From: Bacteroidales bacterium
Lineage (GTDB): Bacteria; Bacteroidota; Bacteroidia; Bacteroidales; Tenuifilaceae
Direction: 5' to 3'
Length of the DNA: 50,176 nucleotides
NCBI GenBank assembly: GCA_028708425.1
Contig: JAQVYY010000021.1
Location: forward strand, 1,990 to 52,165
Shown here: one piece after another, positions 36,329-45,773 of the stretch
Layout: the number at the start of each line of letters is the position of its first letter
Position numbering within the stretch: position 1 is the first letter of the stretch
The notes under the pieces: generated by a model
Seen by the model: the letters and a program-made list of their open reading frames with translations, nothing else
The model's database searches: none
Told to the model about the DNA's origin: nothing
Program-made: the position numbers and the translations under genes

Positions 36329-37033
36329 TTACGCTTGCGCCTGAAAGGGAATAGTGCCAACCGGCGTAATGCCTTGGGGCGATACCTTTACCTGAAAGGG
36401 AATAACCTCAACCCCTTTGCTATGGGCTTCAATAAGCAGCTTGGCATAATCGGGGTCAATGCTCGATGCTGGAGCAAAAATATTCACATCGGTACGTTGG
36501 ATAATATACAGCATTACCGCACGCATCCCCGACTCCTTAACCTTTATAAGGGTTTTAAGATGTTTTTGCCCTCGGATGGTTTTAGCATCGGGGAAAAGCG
36601 CAAAATCATTCTCCTTAAGGGTTACATTTTTTACCTCAATAAAACATTTTTCTTTGTCGTTCTCGGCAAAAATATCGAAGCGGCTATCGTCAAATTTTAC
36701 CTCTCGCTTTACGCTAAAATAACCCTCTAAACCAGGGATTATCTCCTCCTTTATCCACTCAAAGGCAACCCTATTAGGTATAGAGGTATTTATGCCCACC
36801 CAGCCGTTGTTAATCTTAATCATTTCCCAAGTAAACCTAGTTTTACGCTTTGGGTCGTTTACTAGCGAAAGGTAAACCTCTGCACCCTCCTCGAGGCAAC
36901 TTTTCATAGATCCAGAATTGGTGCAGTGGGCGGTTACAGTTTCGCCGTTATCAAGTAGTACATCGGCTAAGAAACGTTTATATCTTTTTATAAGTCGACC
37001 GCGAACTAAAGGCAGAGAAAATTCAATATGCAT
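36329..37033 (-). CDS. sfsA: DNA/RNA nuclease SfsA
   Basis: 234 residues, typical length. Family blocks are present: GRLIKRYKRFLADVLLDNG, VTAHCTNSGSMKSCLEEGAEVYLS, RKTRFTWEMIKINNGWVGINTSIPNR, SRFDIFAENDKEKCFIEVKNVT (the nuclease-type Asp ... Glu-x-Lys core) and FPDAKTIRGQKHL. SfsA was first described in sugar-fermentation stimulation in E. coli and later as a nucleic-acid-binding nuclease; its cellular role is poorly defined. It follows the permease gene by 12 bases on the same strand, so cotranscription is likely. Confidence 0.95.
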   Translation of the reverse strand: MHIEFSLPLVRGRLIKRYKRFLADVLLDNGETVTAHCTNSGSMKSCLEEGAEVYLSLVNDPKRKTRFTWEMIKINNGWVGINTSIPNRVAFEWIKEEIIPGLEGYFSVKREVKFDDSRFDIFAENDKEKCFIEVKNVTLKENDFALFPDAKTIRGQKHLKTLIKVKESGMRAVMLYIIQRTDVNIFAPASSIDPDYAKLLIEAHSKGVEVIPFQVKVSPQGITPVGTIPFQAQA

Positions 37034-37045
37034 TATGAAATGATT

Positions 37046-39172
37046 TTAATTTTTCTGAATATGGATATACCTATCAAATAGGTTGTTTATTCCCTTAGGC
37101 TCGCCAATAATTGTAACTATATCGCCCTCGAGCAAAAGGGTGTCGCCTCTGGGTGTAAGTATCTTTTTCTTACGCTGTACCATGGCAACAAGCACGTCCT
37201 GAGGGAATCGTATTTCCTTAAGCATCCTGTTTATAAGATGTTCGGTGCTTGTACCTGAAGCCAATTGGAGAGTAATATACCGATCGTTGTGCAGTAGATA
37301 CTCCTTCATCTCGCGCTCGTTGGTAGTTGAGCATATGCTCTCAACAAACTGTTCCCGTTCAACGATATCCATTAGTCGAGAAAGCACCCGAAGCTGCAAC
37401 TTGGGATTATCGGCTCCGCTTAGCAAGAAGAAGAAAACCCGAATATTATCTTCGGATGAAATTTCGCCTTTTTCTACGGGTTTCTCTATGCCAACTTTCG
37501 ATGTTACGATAAGAAGAACTGGTTTTCCTAGCGTTTCCACCTTTCCATATAGTATAGATACTCGAGGTATAACCAGGGCAGGATCAATATTGGTGCCCTG
37601 CAAAAATTCATTCATCAGCTCCTGGTGGCTAGATCCTTTTATCTTTGATGATAAATCGGTGGAAACCTTACCAACTAAACCTTTAAAACTAATTTTTTGA
37701 TTTCCCATCCTTATAACCTGAGCCTGAACAATCATCTCGTCAAACGGGTCGCCATCACGTAATCCCTTTTCCTTGAGAATCATAAGCATCTCATTCTCCA
37801 AGCCCAGGTGCTGCTTTTGACCCAGTAATGCAAACCAATGGTAAATGGCGCCCTCACGTTTCACATGTTTACGGGCATAGTACCAGTACCAAATCATGGC
37901 CAATGCAACGACCGCAATGCTAAATAGTGCTGGTCCCCAACCCATATATATTATAAGAAAGAAAGATGAGACTATCCCAAAAACTTGCATCCCTGGGTAT
38001 AAAGGGGAATGGAAACCTGGGTCGTAGGTCTCAATTCGACTGTTACGCATTACGATAACGGCAAAATTTATGAGGATAAAAATGATTAGCTGAAAAGCGC
38101 TGGCCATTTTGGCTATACCCTCGGCACTTAGGGTTACTATAAATATAATCATTATACCCGAAGTAACTAGAATAGAGTAAACAGGGGTTTTGTATTTGCC
38201 TAGATGAGTAAAAAATGATGGTACAACCCTGTCACGTCCCATAGCTAAAGGATACCTGGAGGCTGCCATTAGCCCACTATTCCCCGTTGATGCAAACGCA
38301 GCAATTGCAGCAGCAACTACTAGTATACCTCCAACTTTTGGAGGAATCCATTTAAAAATGTTTTGTGAAGCGGTCCAAACAGGGGTTAGGTCATTGTATA
38401 GATCTTCAGATGGAATTACACCAACCATAATAAAAACGCCTCCAACATAAACTAGGGTGGTTACAATTAACGAGACTAGCATTCCTAAGGGAATATTGCG
38501 CTCTGGGTTTTTAATCTCCTCGGCAACACTTGCTATTTTGGTTAATCCGAGGTAAGCCACAAACACAAAACCTGCTGTTGAAATAATTCCTGCAAAACCA
38601 TTCGTAGCAAAAGGGGTAAATTGACCCCGAAAGGGCTCACTGGTAGTATGGCTAAAAAGTTCTCTTATACCTTCAACCATAAACAGTACCATGATACCAA
38701 TAAGAAAGAAAACTAAAAATCTTTGTAACCCAGTAGTTTTTTTTGCCCCTAAAATATTTAAAATCATAAAAAAAACGGTTAAACCAATGGCAACTAGCCT
38801 GATTGGAGAGTCGAAAAATATGCTGGAATAAGCTCCAATGCCCACCAAAGCAAAGGCCGTTTTTAGTACAAGTGATAAATAGGTGCCAATGCCACCTATT
38901 GTCCCCATCATTGGCCCTAAACTCCTATCGAGCAAGAAGTAAACACCACCAGAACGAGGTAGTGCCGTTGCCAGTTCAGCAATACTAAACATGGCAGGCA
39001 GAATAAGGAATGCAGCAATTAGGTATGAGAGAAGGACTGAAGGCCCGGTATAAAAGGCTGCAAGACCAGGCAACAGGAAAAACCCTGAACTAATCATTGC
39101 CCCTGTGCTTAGGGCAAATACATCTACTAACCCTAACTCCTTTTTAAGCTTGTTTTTTGGTCTGTTCGCCAT
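37046..39172 (-). CDS. APC-family permease with EIIA-like and TrkA-C-type C-terminal domains
   Basis: 708 residues. Residues ~12-430 are an APC-superfamily amino-acid permease with about 12 helices, including GAMISSGFFLLPG in helix 1 and VAEEIKNPERNIPLGM. After a linker, residues ~490-625 resemble a PTS EIIA type 2 (mannitol/fructose) domain: LMNEFLQGTNIDPALVIPRVSI ... FFFLLSGADNPKLQLRVLSRL. The position of the phosphorylated His (IPH in true EIIA) is Arg537 here (IPR). Residues ~630-708 match a TrkA-C ligand-binding module ending LLLEGDIVTIIGEPKGINNLFDRYIH. The tail is therefore probably sensory, not phosphotransferring. Substrate unknown. Upstream lies repeat copy C, then divergent rnr. Confidence 0.88.
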   Translation of the reverse strand: MANRPKNKLKKELGLVDVFALSTGAMISSGFFLLPGLAAFYTGPSVLLSYLIAAFLILPAMFSIAELATALPRSGGVYFLLDRSLGPMMGTIGGIGTYLSLVLKTAFALVGIGAYSSIFFDSPIRLVAIGLTVFFMILNILGAKKTTGLQRFLVFFLIGIMVLFMVEGIRELFSHTTSEPFRGQFTPFATNGFAGIISTAGFVFVAYLGLTKIASVAEEIKNPERNIPLGMLVSLIVTTLVYVGGVFIMVGVIPSEDLYNDLTPVWTASQNIFKWIPPKVGGILVVAAAIAAFASTGNSGLMAASRYPLAMGRDRVVPSFFTHLGKYKTPVYSILVTSGIMIIFIVTLSAEGIAKMASAFQLIIFILINFAVIVMRNSRIETYDPGFHSPLYPGMQVFGIVSSFFLIIYMGWGPALFSIAVVALAMIWYWYYARKHVKREGAIYHWFALLGQKQHLGLENEMLMILKEKGLRDGDPFDEMIVQAQVIRMGNQKISFKGLVGKVSTDLSSKIKGSSHQELMNEFLQGTNIDPALVIPRVSILYGKVETLGKPVLLIVTSKVGIEKPVEKGEISSEDNIRVFFFLLSGADNPKLQLRVLSRLMDIVEREQFVESICSTTNEREMKEYLLHNDRYITLQLASGTSTEHLINRMLKEIRFPQDVLVAMVQRKKKILTPRGDTLLLEGDIVTIIGEPKGINNLFDRYIHIQKN

Positions 39173-39208
39173 GCCGTAAAAATATTAAAAAATCACTTGT
39201 AATCACAA

Positions 39209-39357
39209 TTAACCCCAATTATTCGAATGAATAATTGGGGTCTCTGACAGCGACTAGGTTTCACAACCTATTTTGCTGCCCAAAATTGGGCTCGACTATG
39301 TCGGGGTAAACCGCATCTGTATCATCTTTTACAAATTTGATGAATAATGCAGGATAA
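39209..39357 (+). repeat. Three-hairpin dispersed repeat, copy C (149 bp)
   Basis: The left stem is perfect here: CCCCAATTATTC (39213-39224), loop GAAT, GAATAATTGGGG (39229-39240). The central stem (CCTATTTTG/CAAAATTGG) has one mismatch. The right end is GATGAATAATGCAGGATAA. It lies between the divergent permease and rnr genes. Confidence 0.88.
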
Positions 39358-39445
39358 TATGACAAAATGTTTTATTTCCCGCTTAACTTTAGCTAAAAAG
39401 TTGAAACAACACGAATACTCAAACATCTGCTAACCAATAAATACC

Positions 39446-39453
39446 TATATTTG
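39446..39453 (+). promoter_or_regulatory. Candidate -7 box of rnr
   Basis: TATATTTG fits TAnnTTTG and lies 20 bases before the ATG at 39474, giving a very short leader. No clear -33 TTTG is seen. Confidence 0.45.
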
Positions 39454-39473
39454 CATTTAGAAAAATAAATTTT

Positions 39474-41663
39474 ATGGTTAAAAAGAAGAAAAACAAAAAA
39501 ACAACGCGCTTTAATAAGAATATGCTCATGAAATCGGTGATGAGCGTATTCTCATCGGATCCATCACAAAGTCTTAACTACAAGGAGTTAGCAAATATAA
39601 TTGGGGCAAAAGATGCCACATCAAAAAGGCTTATCAATGAGGTGCTATACGAGCTAGTAGACCAAAAAATGCTGCAAGAAGTTCTTAGGGGTAAGTTTAT
39701 GATTACCAAGCTCTCAGTAGCTGCCGAGGGTGTTGTTGAAATGGAGAGGGATGGTAACGCCTACGTTATAACCAACGACAACGAGGAGGTGTTTGTACCC
39801 GAATACAACCTGAACCATGCATTACATGGCGATTGGGTTAAAGTGGCAACCATACCAAAACGCAGGCGAAAAAGAACCGAAGCCGAGGTGGTTGAAATTG
39901 TTGAACGCGCCAAGCGTACCTTTGTTGGTAAAATTGAGGTAGAAAAAAATTACGCTTTTGTTATTGCCGACAACAGGCTAATGCCCCACGATATTTTCAT
40001 CCCTAAAAACGCACAAAAAAATGCCAAAAATGGGCAAAAGGTAATTGTTCGCATAACCGACTGGCCTATGAACACGAAAAACCCAATGGGCGAAGTAGTT
40101 GAAGTAATTGGCAACCCCGGCGAACATGAGGTTGAAATGCATGCCATACTGGCAGAATTTGAGCTGCCCTACCGATTCCCAAAAGAGCTGGATAAATTTG
40201 CGCTATCCATATCGGAAAAAATAACCAAAGCCGACTACGAGCAACGACGCGACTTTAGGAATATCACTACATTTACCATTGACCCTGCCGATGCCAAAGA
40301 TTTTGACGATGCGCTTTCGTTCAGAGAAATAGATGGAAATACCATTGAGCTGGGTGTGCATATTGCCGATGTTACCCACTACGTAAAGCAAGGTGGCCCC
40401 ATTGATAACGAGGCTATTGAGCGGGCAACGTCGGTGTATCTAGTTGACAGATGCGTACCCATGCTACCCGAAAGGTTATCGAACTTTATCTGCTCGTTAC
40501 GTCCAAACGAAGAGAAGTTGTGCTTCTCGGCAGTTTTTGAGATGGACCTAAATGGAAATATTAAAAAGGAGTGGTTCGGACGAACCGTTATAAAATCGCA
40601 GCATCGCTTTGCTTATGAGGATGCACAACAGGTAATTGAAACCGGCAAGGGTACTCTGGCTAAAGAGATTCTAGCTCTAAATAGCATTGCCCAAAAGCTA
40701 AGGTACAAGCGATTAAAGGCGGGTGCCATTAATTTTGATAGAGCCGAAGCAAGGTTCGACCTTGACGAAAAAGGAAAACCCTTGGGTATTTCCTTTAGGG
40801 TTCAAAAGGAGGCAAACCACCTTATTGAAGAATTTATGCTACTTGCCAACCGAAGCGTAGCAATACGTATAGGCAAATCAAAAGAAAAAGCTAAGGCAAA
40901 ACCATTTGTATACCGAATACACGATAAGCCCAATTCCGAGAAATTCGAAACCTTCCGTACGTTCATTACCCGTTTTGGCTACAATATAGAGGGGGGTACG
41001 AGTAAACAGATTAGTAAATCGCTAAATAAATTGCTTACCGAGGTAAAAGGGAAAAAGGAGCAGAATCTTATAGAAACGCTTGCTGTGCGCTCAATGGCTA
41101 AGGCTCGGTACACCACCGAAAACATTGGCCACTACGGGCTTGGGTTCCCTTTCTATACCCACTTTACATCACCCATTCGTAGGTATCCCGATATGATGGT
41201 ACATCGCTTGCTAGCGCACTACCTAAAAAACGGAAAACCAAAGAACGAGGCCGAGCTAGAGCACCTTTGCAAGCACTCAACCGATATGGAGATAAAGGCC
41301 ACCGATGCCGAGCGAGCATCGATAAAATATAAGCAGGTTGAATTTATGTCCGATAAGATTGGGCAGCACTTTCAGGGTGTTATTACTGGAGTAACCAGCT
41401 TCGGCCTTTTTGTTGAAACAATTGAAACAAAATGCGAGGGGTTGGTTGCCATTCGCGATTTAGACGATGACTTCTACGAGTTTGACGAGGATAACTACTG
41501 CCTAATTGGCCGACAGAACAACAAAAAATACCAGCTGGGTGATGAGCTGCTAGTTGAGGTTTATAGAACCAATCTTCCAAAAAAACAGCTCGATTACAGA
41601 TTGGCTGAAAATTTAGAGACGCTAAAGGCCAAATCTTCGTCACCCAGCAAAAAAAAATTCTAA
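39474..41663 (+). CDS. rnr: Ribonuclease R
   Basis: 729 residues with a Lys-rich N-terminus (MVKKKKNKKTTRFNK). Domains in order: helix-turn-helix-like N-terminal region (about 10-75), two cold-shock/OB domains (about 80-230), the RNB catalytic domain (about 245-570) with the metal-binding cluster TIDPADAKDFDDALS and the block GLGFPFYTHFTSPIRRYPDMMVHRLL, then an S1 domain (GQHFQGVITGVTSFGLFVET) and a short Lys-rich tail. It is a 3'-5' exoribonuclease that degrades structured RNA in the cytoplasm. It appears monocistronic, with repeat copy C upstream and 139 bases before the next gene. Confidence 0.96.
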   Translation: MVKKKKNKKTTRFNKNMLMKSVMSVFSSDPSQSLNYKELANIIGAKDATSKRLINEVLYELVDQKMLQEVLRGKFMITKLSVAAEGVVEMERDGNAYVITNDNEEVFVPEYNLNHALHGDWVKVATIPKRRRKRTEAEVVEIVERAKRTFVGKIEVEKNYAFVIADNRLMPHDIFIPKNAQKNAKNGQKVIVRITDWPMNTKNPMGEVVEVIGNPGEHEVEMHAILAEFELPYRFPKELDKFALSISEKITKADYEQRRDFRNITTFTIDPADAKDFDDALSFREIDGNTIELGVHIADVTHYVKQGGPIDNEAIERATSVYLVDRCVPMLPERLSNFICSLRPNEEKLCFSAVFEMDLNGNIKKEWFGRTVIKSQHRFAYEDAQQVIETGKGTLAKEILALNSIAQKLRYKRLKAGAINFDRAEARFDLDEKGKPLGISFRVQKEANHLIEEFMLLANRSVAIRIGKSKEKAKAKPFVYRIHDKPNSEKFETFRTFITRFGYNIEGGTSKQISKSLNKLLTEVKGKKEQNLIETLAVRSMAKARYTTENIGHYGLGFPFYTHFTSPIRRYPDMMVHRLLAHYLKNGKPKNEAELEHLCKHSTDMEIKATDAERASIKYKQVEFMSDKIGQHFQGVITGVTSFGLFVETIETKCEGLVAIRDLDDDFYEFDEDNYCLIGRQNNKKYQLGDELLVEVYRTNLPKKQLDYRLAENLETLKAKSSSPSKKKF

Positions 41664-41802
41664 AAAACGATAGTTTTTGTAACTAAAGTTGAATTTACTT
41701 GTCATACTATAAGCTGTGTGTTTTCAGAATATAGGTTGATAAGAGTAAAATCAACATAAATATTACTAATAGATTAACAATCAACTAATCTAATTTTTTA
41801 AA

Positions 41803-44706
41803 ATGAGAATTAAACATCTTCTTTTAGGCCTAGTTAGCCTCGTTATGCTTAACCTAGGGCTAAGTATTAATAGCTATGCCGTTAGTTTTAACACTGGAAC
41901 CATAAACGTTACCCAGTACAAGCTTGACAATGGGCTTACCGTTATTTTGAATGAGGACCACTCAAAACCCGAAGTTTTTGGTGTGGTTATGGTAAAAGCT
42001 GGTGGTAAAAACGACCCAGCCGACGCCACTGGAATGGCTCACTACATGGAGCATATGCTTTTTAAGGGAACCCAAAAATTGGGAACCACCAATTGGGAAA
42101 AGGAAAAACCGCATATCGATAAAATTTTTGCGCTTTACGATGAGCTGGGTAAAACTACCGATGAGATAAAACGGAAAGATATTCAAACACAAATTAACGA
42201 GGAGTCGCTAAAAGCAGCTGAATATGCCATCCCTAATGAGCTAAGCAACCTAATTAACGAAATGGGCGGTAGCAACATGAACGCTGGAACGGGCCCCGAC
42301 TATACCGTTTTCTACAATAAGTTTCCATCGAGCCAGGTTGAAAAATGGATTGACCTTTATGCACACCGCTTTGCCGAACCCGTGTTCCGCAGTTTTCAGG
42401 CAGAGCTTGAAGTTGTTTACGAAGAAAAGAACCTATACAGCGACCAGTTTCAAACCAAGCTGCTGGAAGAATTCCAGAGGCATTTCTTCAAAAATCACCC
42501 CTACGGACAGCAAACGCTCATAGGAACCGTTGACGATTTGAAGAACCCATCGCTAACCAAGATGTACGATTTCTTTAAAACCTACTACGTTCCAAACAAC
42601 ATGGCGGTAGTGCTTAGCGGCGATTTCGACTCGAACGAGGTAATGCCGCTAATTGAAAAGAATTTTGGCAAATGGGTGCAAAATGATATTCCTGAAGCCA
42701 GGGTTTGGAACGAAGAACCTTTCGATGGTAGAGAGTTTCACGAGGCAAAACTTACCCCAGTTAAGATGGTGCTACTAGGCTTTAGAGCACCCTCGGCTAC
42801 CCAAGAGGAGAGCCTTGTTGCCGATATTACCCTTAAAATGCTTAACAACTCATACTCAACAGGGTTGCTGGATAAGCTAACTATCGATGGTGAAATTCTT
42901 GCTGCGCAATCCCTTTCGATGCCCTACTACGACCATGGTGCAACCATTATTCTAATTATACCTAAAATTATTGGGCAAAAATTCGATGATGCGGAGAGTA
43001 TCGTAATGGCTGAGATTGAAAAGCTTAAAAAGGGCGAATTCGACGATTGGATGCTTGATGCCATGAAGAAAGATATATACCGAAGTCATAACACCAGCAT
43101 GGAGAGCAACGAGAGTAGAGCCCTACTTTTTGCCGATGCATTTACTAAGGGACAAAGCATAGAGGAGGCCCTATCGTATGCCGATAAAATAATGAAAATA
43201 TCTAAGGATGATGTGGTTGAAATGGCGAACACTATTTTTGGCCCCAACTACCTCGCTTTTCACTCAAAAATGGGATTCCCAAAGAAAGATAAAATTGAAA
43301 AGCCCGACTACAAACCGCTAACGGCAAACACCAATGCCAAAAGCGAGTACGCTCAGCATTTCGAAAATATCTCGACGCATGAACCCAAAATGCAACCTAT
43401 CGATTTTAATAGAGACGTAACTACAAAAAAGATATACAATGGCCATAGGCTGCTAGCTGTTAACAATCCTGTGAACGATATATTCTCGTTAACCTTTGCC
43501 TTTGAAGTTGGCGAGGTTGAGAATCCCTTACTACAATTCGCAACCACTGGTATTAACATGAGCGGAGCAGGCGAATACGATGTAACGCAGTTAAAAGAGG
43601 AATTTGCAAAAATTGGTACCTCGTACAATGTTTTTGCCAACAACTCGTATACCTATGTTGATGTTCAAGGAATTGAGGAGCACCTCCCCAGAACCATGGA
43701 GCTGATTAGCTTATTAATTTCTGACCCAAAACTTGAACAAAATAAAATAAAAACGATAATTGAGGGCGAAGCCACCAATCGGAAGATGGAACGCTCCGAA
43801 GCCGATAACGTTGCCCACGCATTACTCGAATACGGGTTATACAATCAGAGCTCAAGCTACATTGATAGGCTTACTTCTAAAGAGGTGAAAAAGCTTCAGG
43901 CAGCAGCGCTTGTTGATGCGTTTAAAAAGGCTACTGGCTATACATGCCAAATTCGCTTTACCGGAACATCCTCGGCCGAGGATGTGGCCGCATTGGTAAA
44001 AAAACATATCCCGCTAGCACAAAATCCAACCGCTGGAAATAGCCCCATCGATAGGCTAGCACAGCAGTACACCGAAAATACAGTGCTTTTTGTTAACAAA
44101 AAGAAAGCACGCCAAAGCAAGGTGTTCCTTTTTATGAATGGTGCGCCATTTAATATTGAAAATGTTGTGCCCATGCAAGCATTTAACGACTACTTTGGTG
44201 GAGGCTTTTCGGGGCTAATCCTTCAAGAAATTAGGGAGTACCGCTCATTGGCATACTCGGCGGGTGGAAACTTTAGCGCTCCAAGTAATGCGGGTAATCC
44301 AACCGATTTTATTGGCTACGTTGAAACACAGGCCGACAAAACCATAACCGCCATGGAGACCTTTAACGGTTTAATTCGTGATATGCCCGCCAAAACCGAA
44401 CGGATTGATATGATTCGCAACCATCTTCAGCTTTCGGCACTAACCAAACGCCCCAGCTTTAGAGGCCTTGCCTCAACCGTTGAAAGTTGGAAAAATCAAG
44501 GATATGAAGCTGACCCCATGGTAACAAATATGCCCGCCTACAAAAATATTACATGGGATACCGTTGATACGTTTTACAAGGAAAACATGAAAGATAAACC
44601 CTTGGTTTACATGATTGTTGGAGATAAACGAAACATCGATTTTAAGGGGCTTAGCAAGTATGGACAAGTGGTGGAAGTAAAAGAAAAGAAACTTTTCACA
44701 AAATAG
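41803..44706 (+). CDS. M16 family zinc metallopeptidase, two-domain (pitrilysin-like)
   Basis: 967 residues with signal peptide (MRIKHLLLGLVSLVMLNLGLSINSYA). The inverted zinc motif HxxEH is HYMEH at residues 80-84, with the distal Glu in AELEVVYEEKN. A second M16-like half (about residues 520-960) lacks the HxxEH motif, as is normal for the non-catalytic half; its R/Y-type motif is seen in LQEIREYRSLAYSAGGNFSAPS. It is presumably periplasmic or outer-membrane associated and cuts peptides. Full length and intact. An intrinsic terminator follows the stop by about 20 bases, so the gene is likely monocistronic. Confidence 0.95.
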   Translation: MRIKHLLLGLVSLVMLNLGLSINSYAVSFNTGTINVTQYKLDNGLTVILNEDHSKPEVFGVVMVKAGGKNDPADATGMAHYMEHMLFKGTQKLGTTNWEKEKPHIDKIFALYDELGKTTDEIKRKDIQTQINEESLKAAEYAIPNELSNLINEMGGSNMNAGTGPDYTVFYNKFPSSQVEKWIDLYAHRFAEPVFRSFQAELEVVYEEKNLYSDQFQTKLLEEFQRHFFKNHPYGQQTLIGTVDDLKNPSLTKMYDFFKTYYVPNNMAVVLSGDFDSNEVMPLIEKNFGKWVQNDIPEARVWNEEPFDGREFHEAKLTPVKMVLLGFRAPSATQEESLVADITLKMLNNSYSTGLLDKLTIDGEILAAQSLSMPYYDHGATIILIIPKIIGQKFDDAESIVMAEIEKLKKGEFDDWMLDAMKKDIYRSHNTSMESNESRALLFADAFTKGQSIEEALSYADKIMKISKDDVVEMANTIFGPNYLAFHSKMGFPKKDKIEKPDYKPLTANTNAKSEYAQHFENISTHEPKMQPIDFNRDVTTKKIYNGHRLLAVNNPVNDIFSLTFAFEVGEVENPLLQFATTGINMSGAGEYDVTQLKEEFAKIGTSYNVFANNSYTYVDVQGIEEHLPRTMELISLLISDPKLEQNKIKTIIEGEATNRKMERSEADNVAHALLEYGLYNQSSSYIDRLTSKEVKKLQAAALVDAFKKATGYTCQIRFTGTSSAEDVAALVKKHIPLAQNPTAGNSPIDRLAQQYTENTVLFVNKKKARQSKVFLFMNGAPFNIENVVPMQAFNDYFGGGFSGLILQEIREYRSLAYSAGGNFSAPSNAGNPTDFIGYVETQADKTITAMETFNGLIRDMPAKTERIDMIRNHLQLSALTKRPSFRGLASTVESWKNQGYEADPMVTNMPAYKNITWDTVDTFYKENMKDKPLVYMIVGDKRNIDFKGLSKYGQVVEVKEKKLFTK

Positions 44707-44725
44707 AACCTTAATGACTAGTCGT

Positions 44726-44765
44726 AAACCCCAGTCCTGTTTTTTAAAGGCTGGGGTTTTGTTTT
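44726..44765 (+). terminator. Intrinsic terminator of the M16 peptidase gene
   Basis: Stem AAACCCCAG/CTGGGGTTT (44726-44734 and 44751-44759), extended by CCT/AGG across a one-base bulge, followed by TGTTTT. It starts 20 bases after the stop codon. Confidence 0.88.
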
Positions 44766-44846
44766 GGGATTAGGGTTTACCATCAAAAGAATAAAACATT
44801 ACATCATTAGCCCAAAATAGCTGATAATTTGGAGCGCAAAGGTTGA

Positions 44847-44954
44847 TTAACCCTAATTATTCATTCGAATAATTGCTGTCTCTGACGGGGACTAAGTCGG
44901 GGTAACCCACATTTGAATTCATCTTTAACAAATTTGATGAATAATGCGGGTTAA
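44847..44954 (+). repeat. Three-hairpin dispersed repeat, copy D (108 bp, internal deletion)
   Basis: Both ends are well kept (TTAACCCTAATTATTCATTCG and GATGAATAATGCGGGTTAA), including the left stem AATTATTC/GAATAATT. The ~40-bp central hairpin module between ACTAAGT and CGGGGTAACCC is absent. Confidence 0.87.
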
Positions 44955-44965
44955 AGTATTTTTTA

Positions 44966-44973
44966 TACATTTG
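44966..44973 (+). promoter_or_regulatory. Candidate -7 box of cysH
   Basis: TACATTTG fits TAnnTTTG, 12 bases after the right end of repeat copy D and about 77 bases before the preferred cysH start. An upstream -33 box would fall within the repeat, but no good TTTG is at standard spacing. Confidence 0.45.
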
Positions 44974-44992
44974 TCCTTACATAGATACCCTG

Positions 44993-45012
44993 TTAACCCG
45001 CATTACTCATCA
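44993..45012 (-). repeat. Inverted solo end of the dispersed repeat
   Basis: TTAACCCGCATTACTCATC is the reverse complement of the repeat's right end (GATGAATAATGCGGGTTAA) with one change. It lies between the candidate promoter and the cysH start, in the opposite orientation to copy D. Confidence 0.65.
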
Positions 45013-45049
45013 ACTGATGACCAACTTAATAACAGAAAATAAGGAAACC

Positions 45050-45757
45050 ATGAATAACATCGAAATTGCCAAACAGCTAAACAAAACGTTATCGGGTAAA
45101 ACACCCCAAACAATAATATCGTACTGTATAGATTATTTTAAATCTTCCATTGCGCTATCGTCGAGCCTTGGGCTCGAAGACCAAGCGCTTACCGATATGG
45201 TAACCAAAATAAATCTAGACACAACCATATTTACACTTGATACAGGGCGGTTATTCCCAGAAACATACGACCTTATTGACCGTACCTGCAGTAAGTATAA
45301 AATAAAGCTAAAGGTTTACTTCCCCAACAAGGAGGATGTTGAGCAAATGGTAAATGAGAAAGGAATAAACCTTTTTTACAGCAGTGTTGAGAACCGAAAA
45401 GAGTGCTGCCGCATACGAAAGCTTGTTCCCCTAAAAAGAGCCTTTGAGGGTTTAGATGCTTGGATTTGCGGCCTACGGCGCGACCAATCGGTTACCCGAA
45501 AAGATATGCAAACCGTTGAATGGGATGAGGCTAATAGCCTTATAAAAATTAATCCGCTTATTGAATGGAGTGAGGAAGATGTATGGGATTACATAAATCA
45601 ACACAGCGTTCCGGTAAACCCCCTTCATAAAAAGGGGTATCCTAGCATTGGCTGTTTGCCCTGCACCCGAGCCATTGAACCCAACGAGGATATAAGAGCT
45701 GGTAGATGGTGGTGGGAAAACCCTGAAACAAAGGAGTGTGGGCTACATAAAAGGTAG
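45050..45757 (+). CDS. cysH: Adenylyl-/phosphoadenylyl-sulfate reductase (CysH)
   Basis: 235 residues from the ATG at 45050, which has a purine-rich AAGGAAA just upstream; an in-frame ATG at 45017 would add 11 residues and abuts the repeat end. The substrate-binding opening SSSLGLEDQALTDMV, LDTGRLFPETYDL, GLRRDQSVTR and the C-terminal ECGLH are CysH features. The extra Cys pairs, ECCRIRK and GCLPCTR, are those that ligate a [4Fe-4S] cluster in APS reductases, so APS is the likelier substrate. Product: sulfite for assimilation. No other cys genes are in the window, and the gene converges on the histidine kinase. Confidence 0.92.
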   Translation: MNNIEIAKQLNKTLSGKTPQTIISYCIDYFKSSIALSSSLGLEDQALTDMVTKINLDTTIFTLDTGRLFPETYDLIDRTCSKYKIKLKVYFPNKEDVEQMVNEKGINLFYSSVENRKECCRIRKLVPLKRAFEGLDAWICGLRRDQSVTRKDMQTVEWDEANSLIKINPLIEWSEEDVWDYINQHSVPVNPLHKKGYPSIGCLPCTRAIEPNEDIRAGRWWWENPETKECGLHKR

Positions 45758-45773
45758 GTACAAACCCGTTACC

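Noticed and set aside
36335-36730. 131-codon plus-strand frame opposite sfsA
   Set aside because: It is a shadow of the well-supported sfsA gene on the minus strand.
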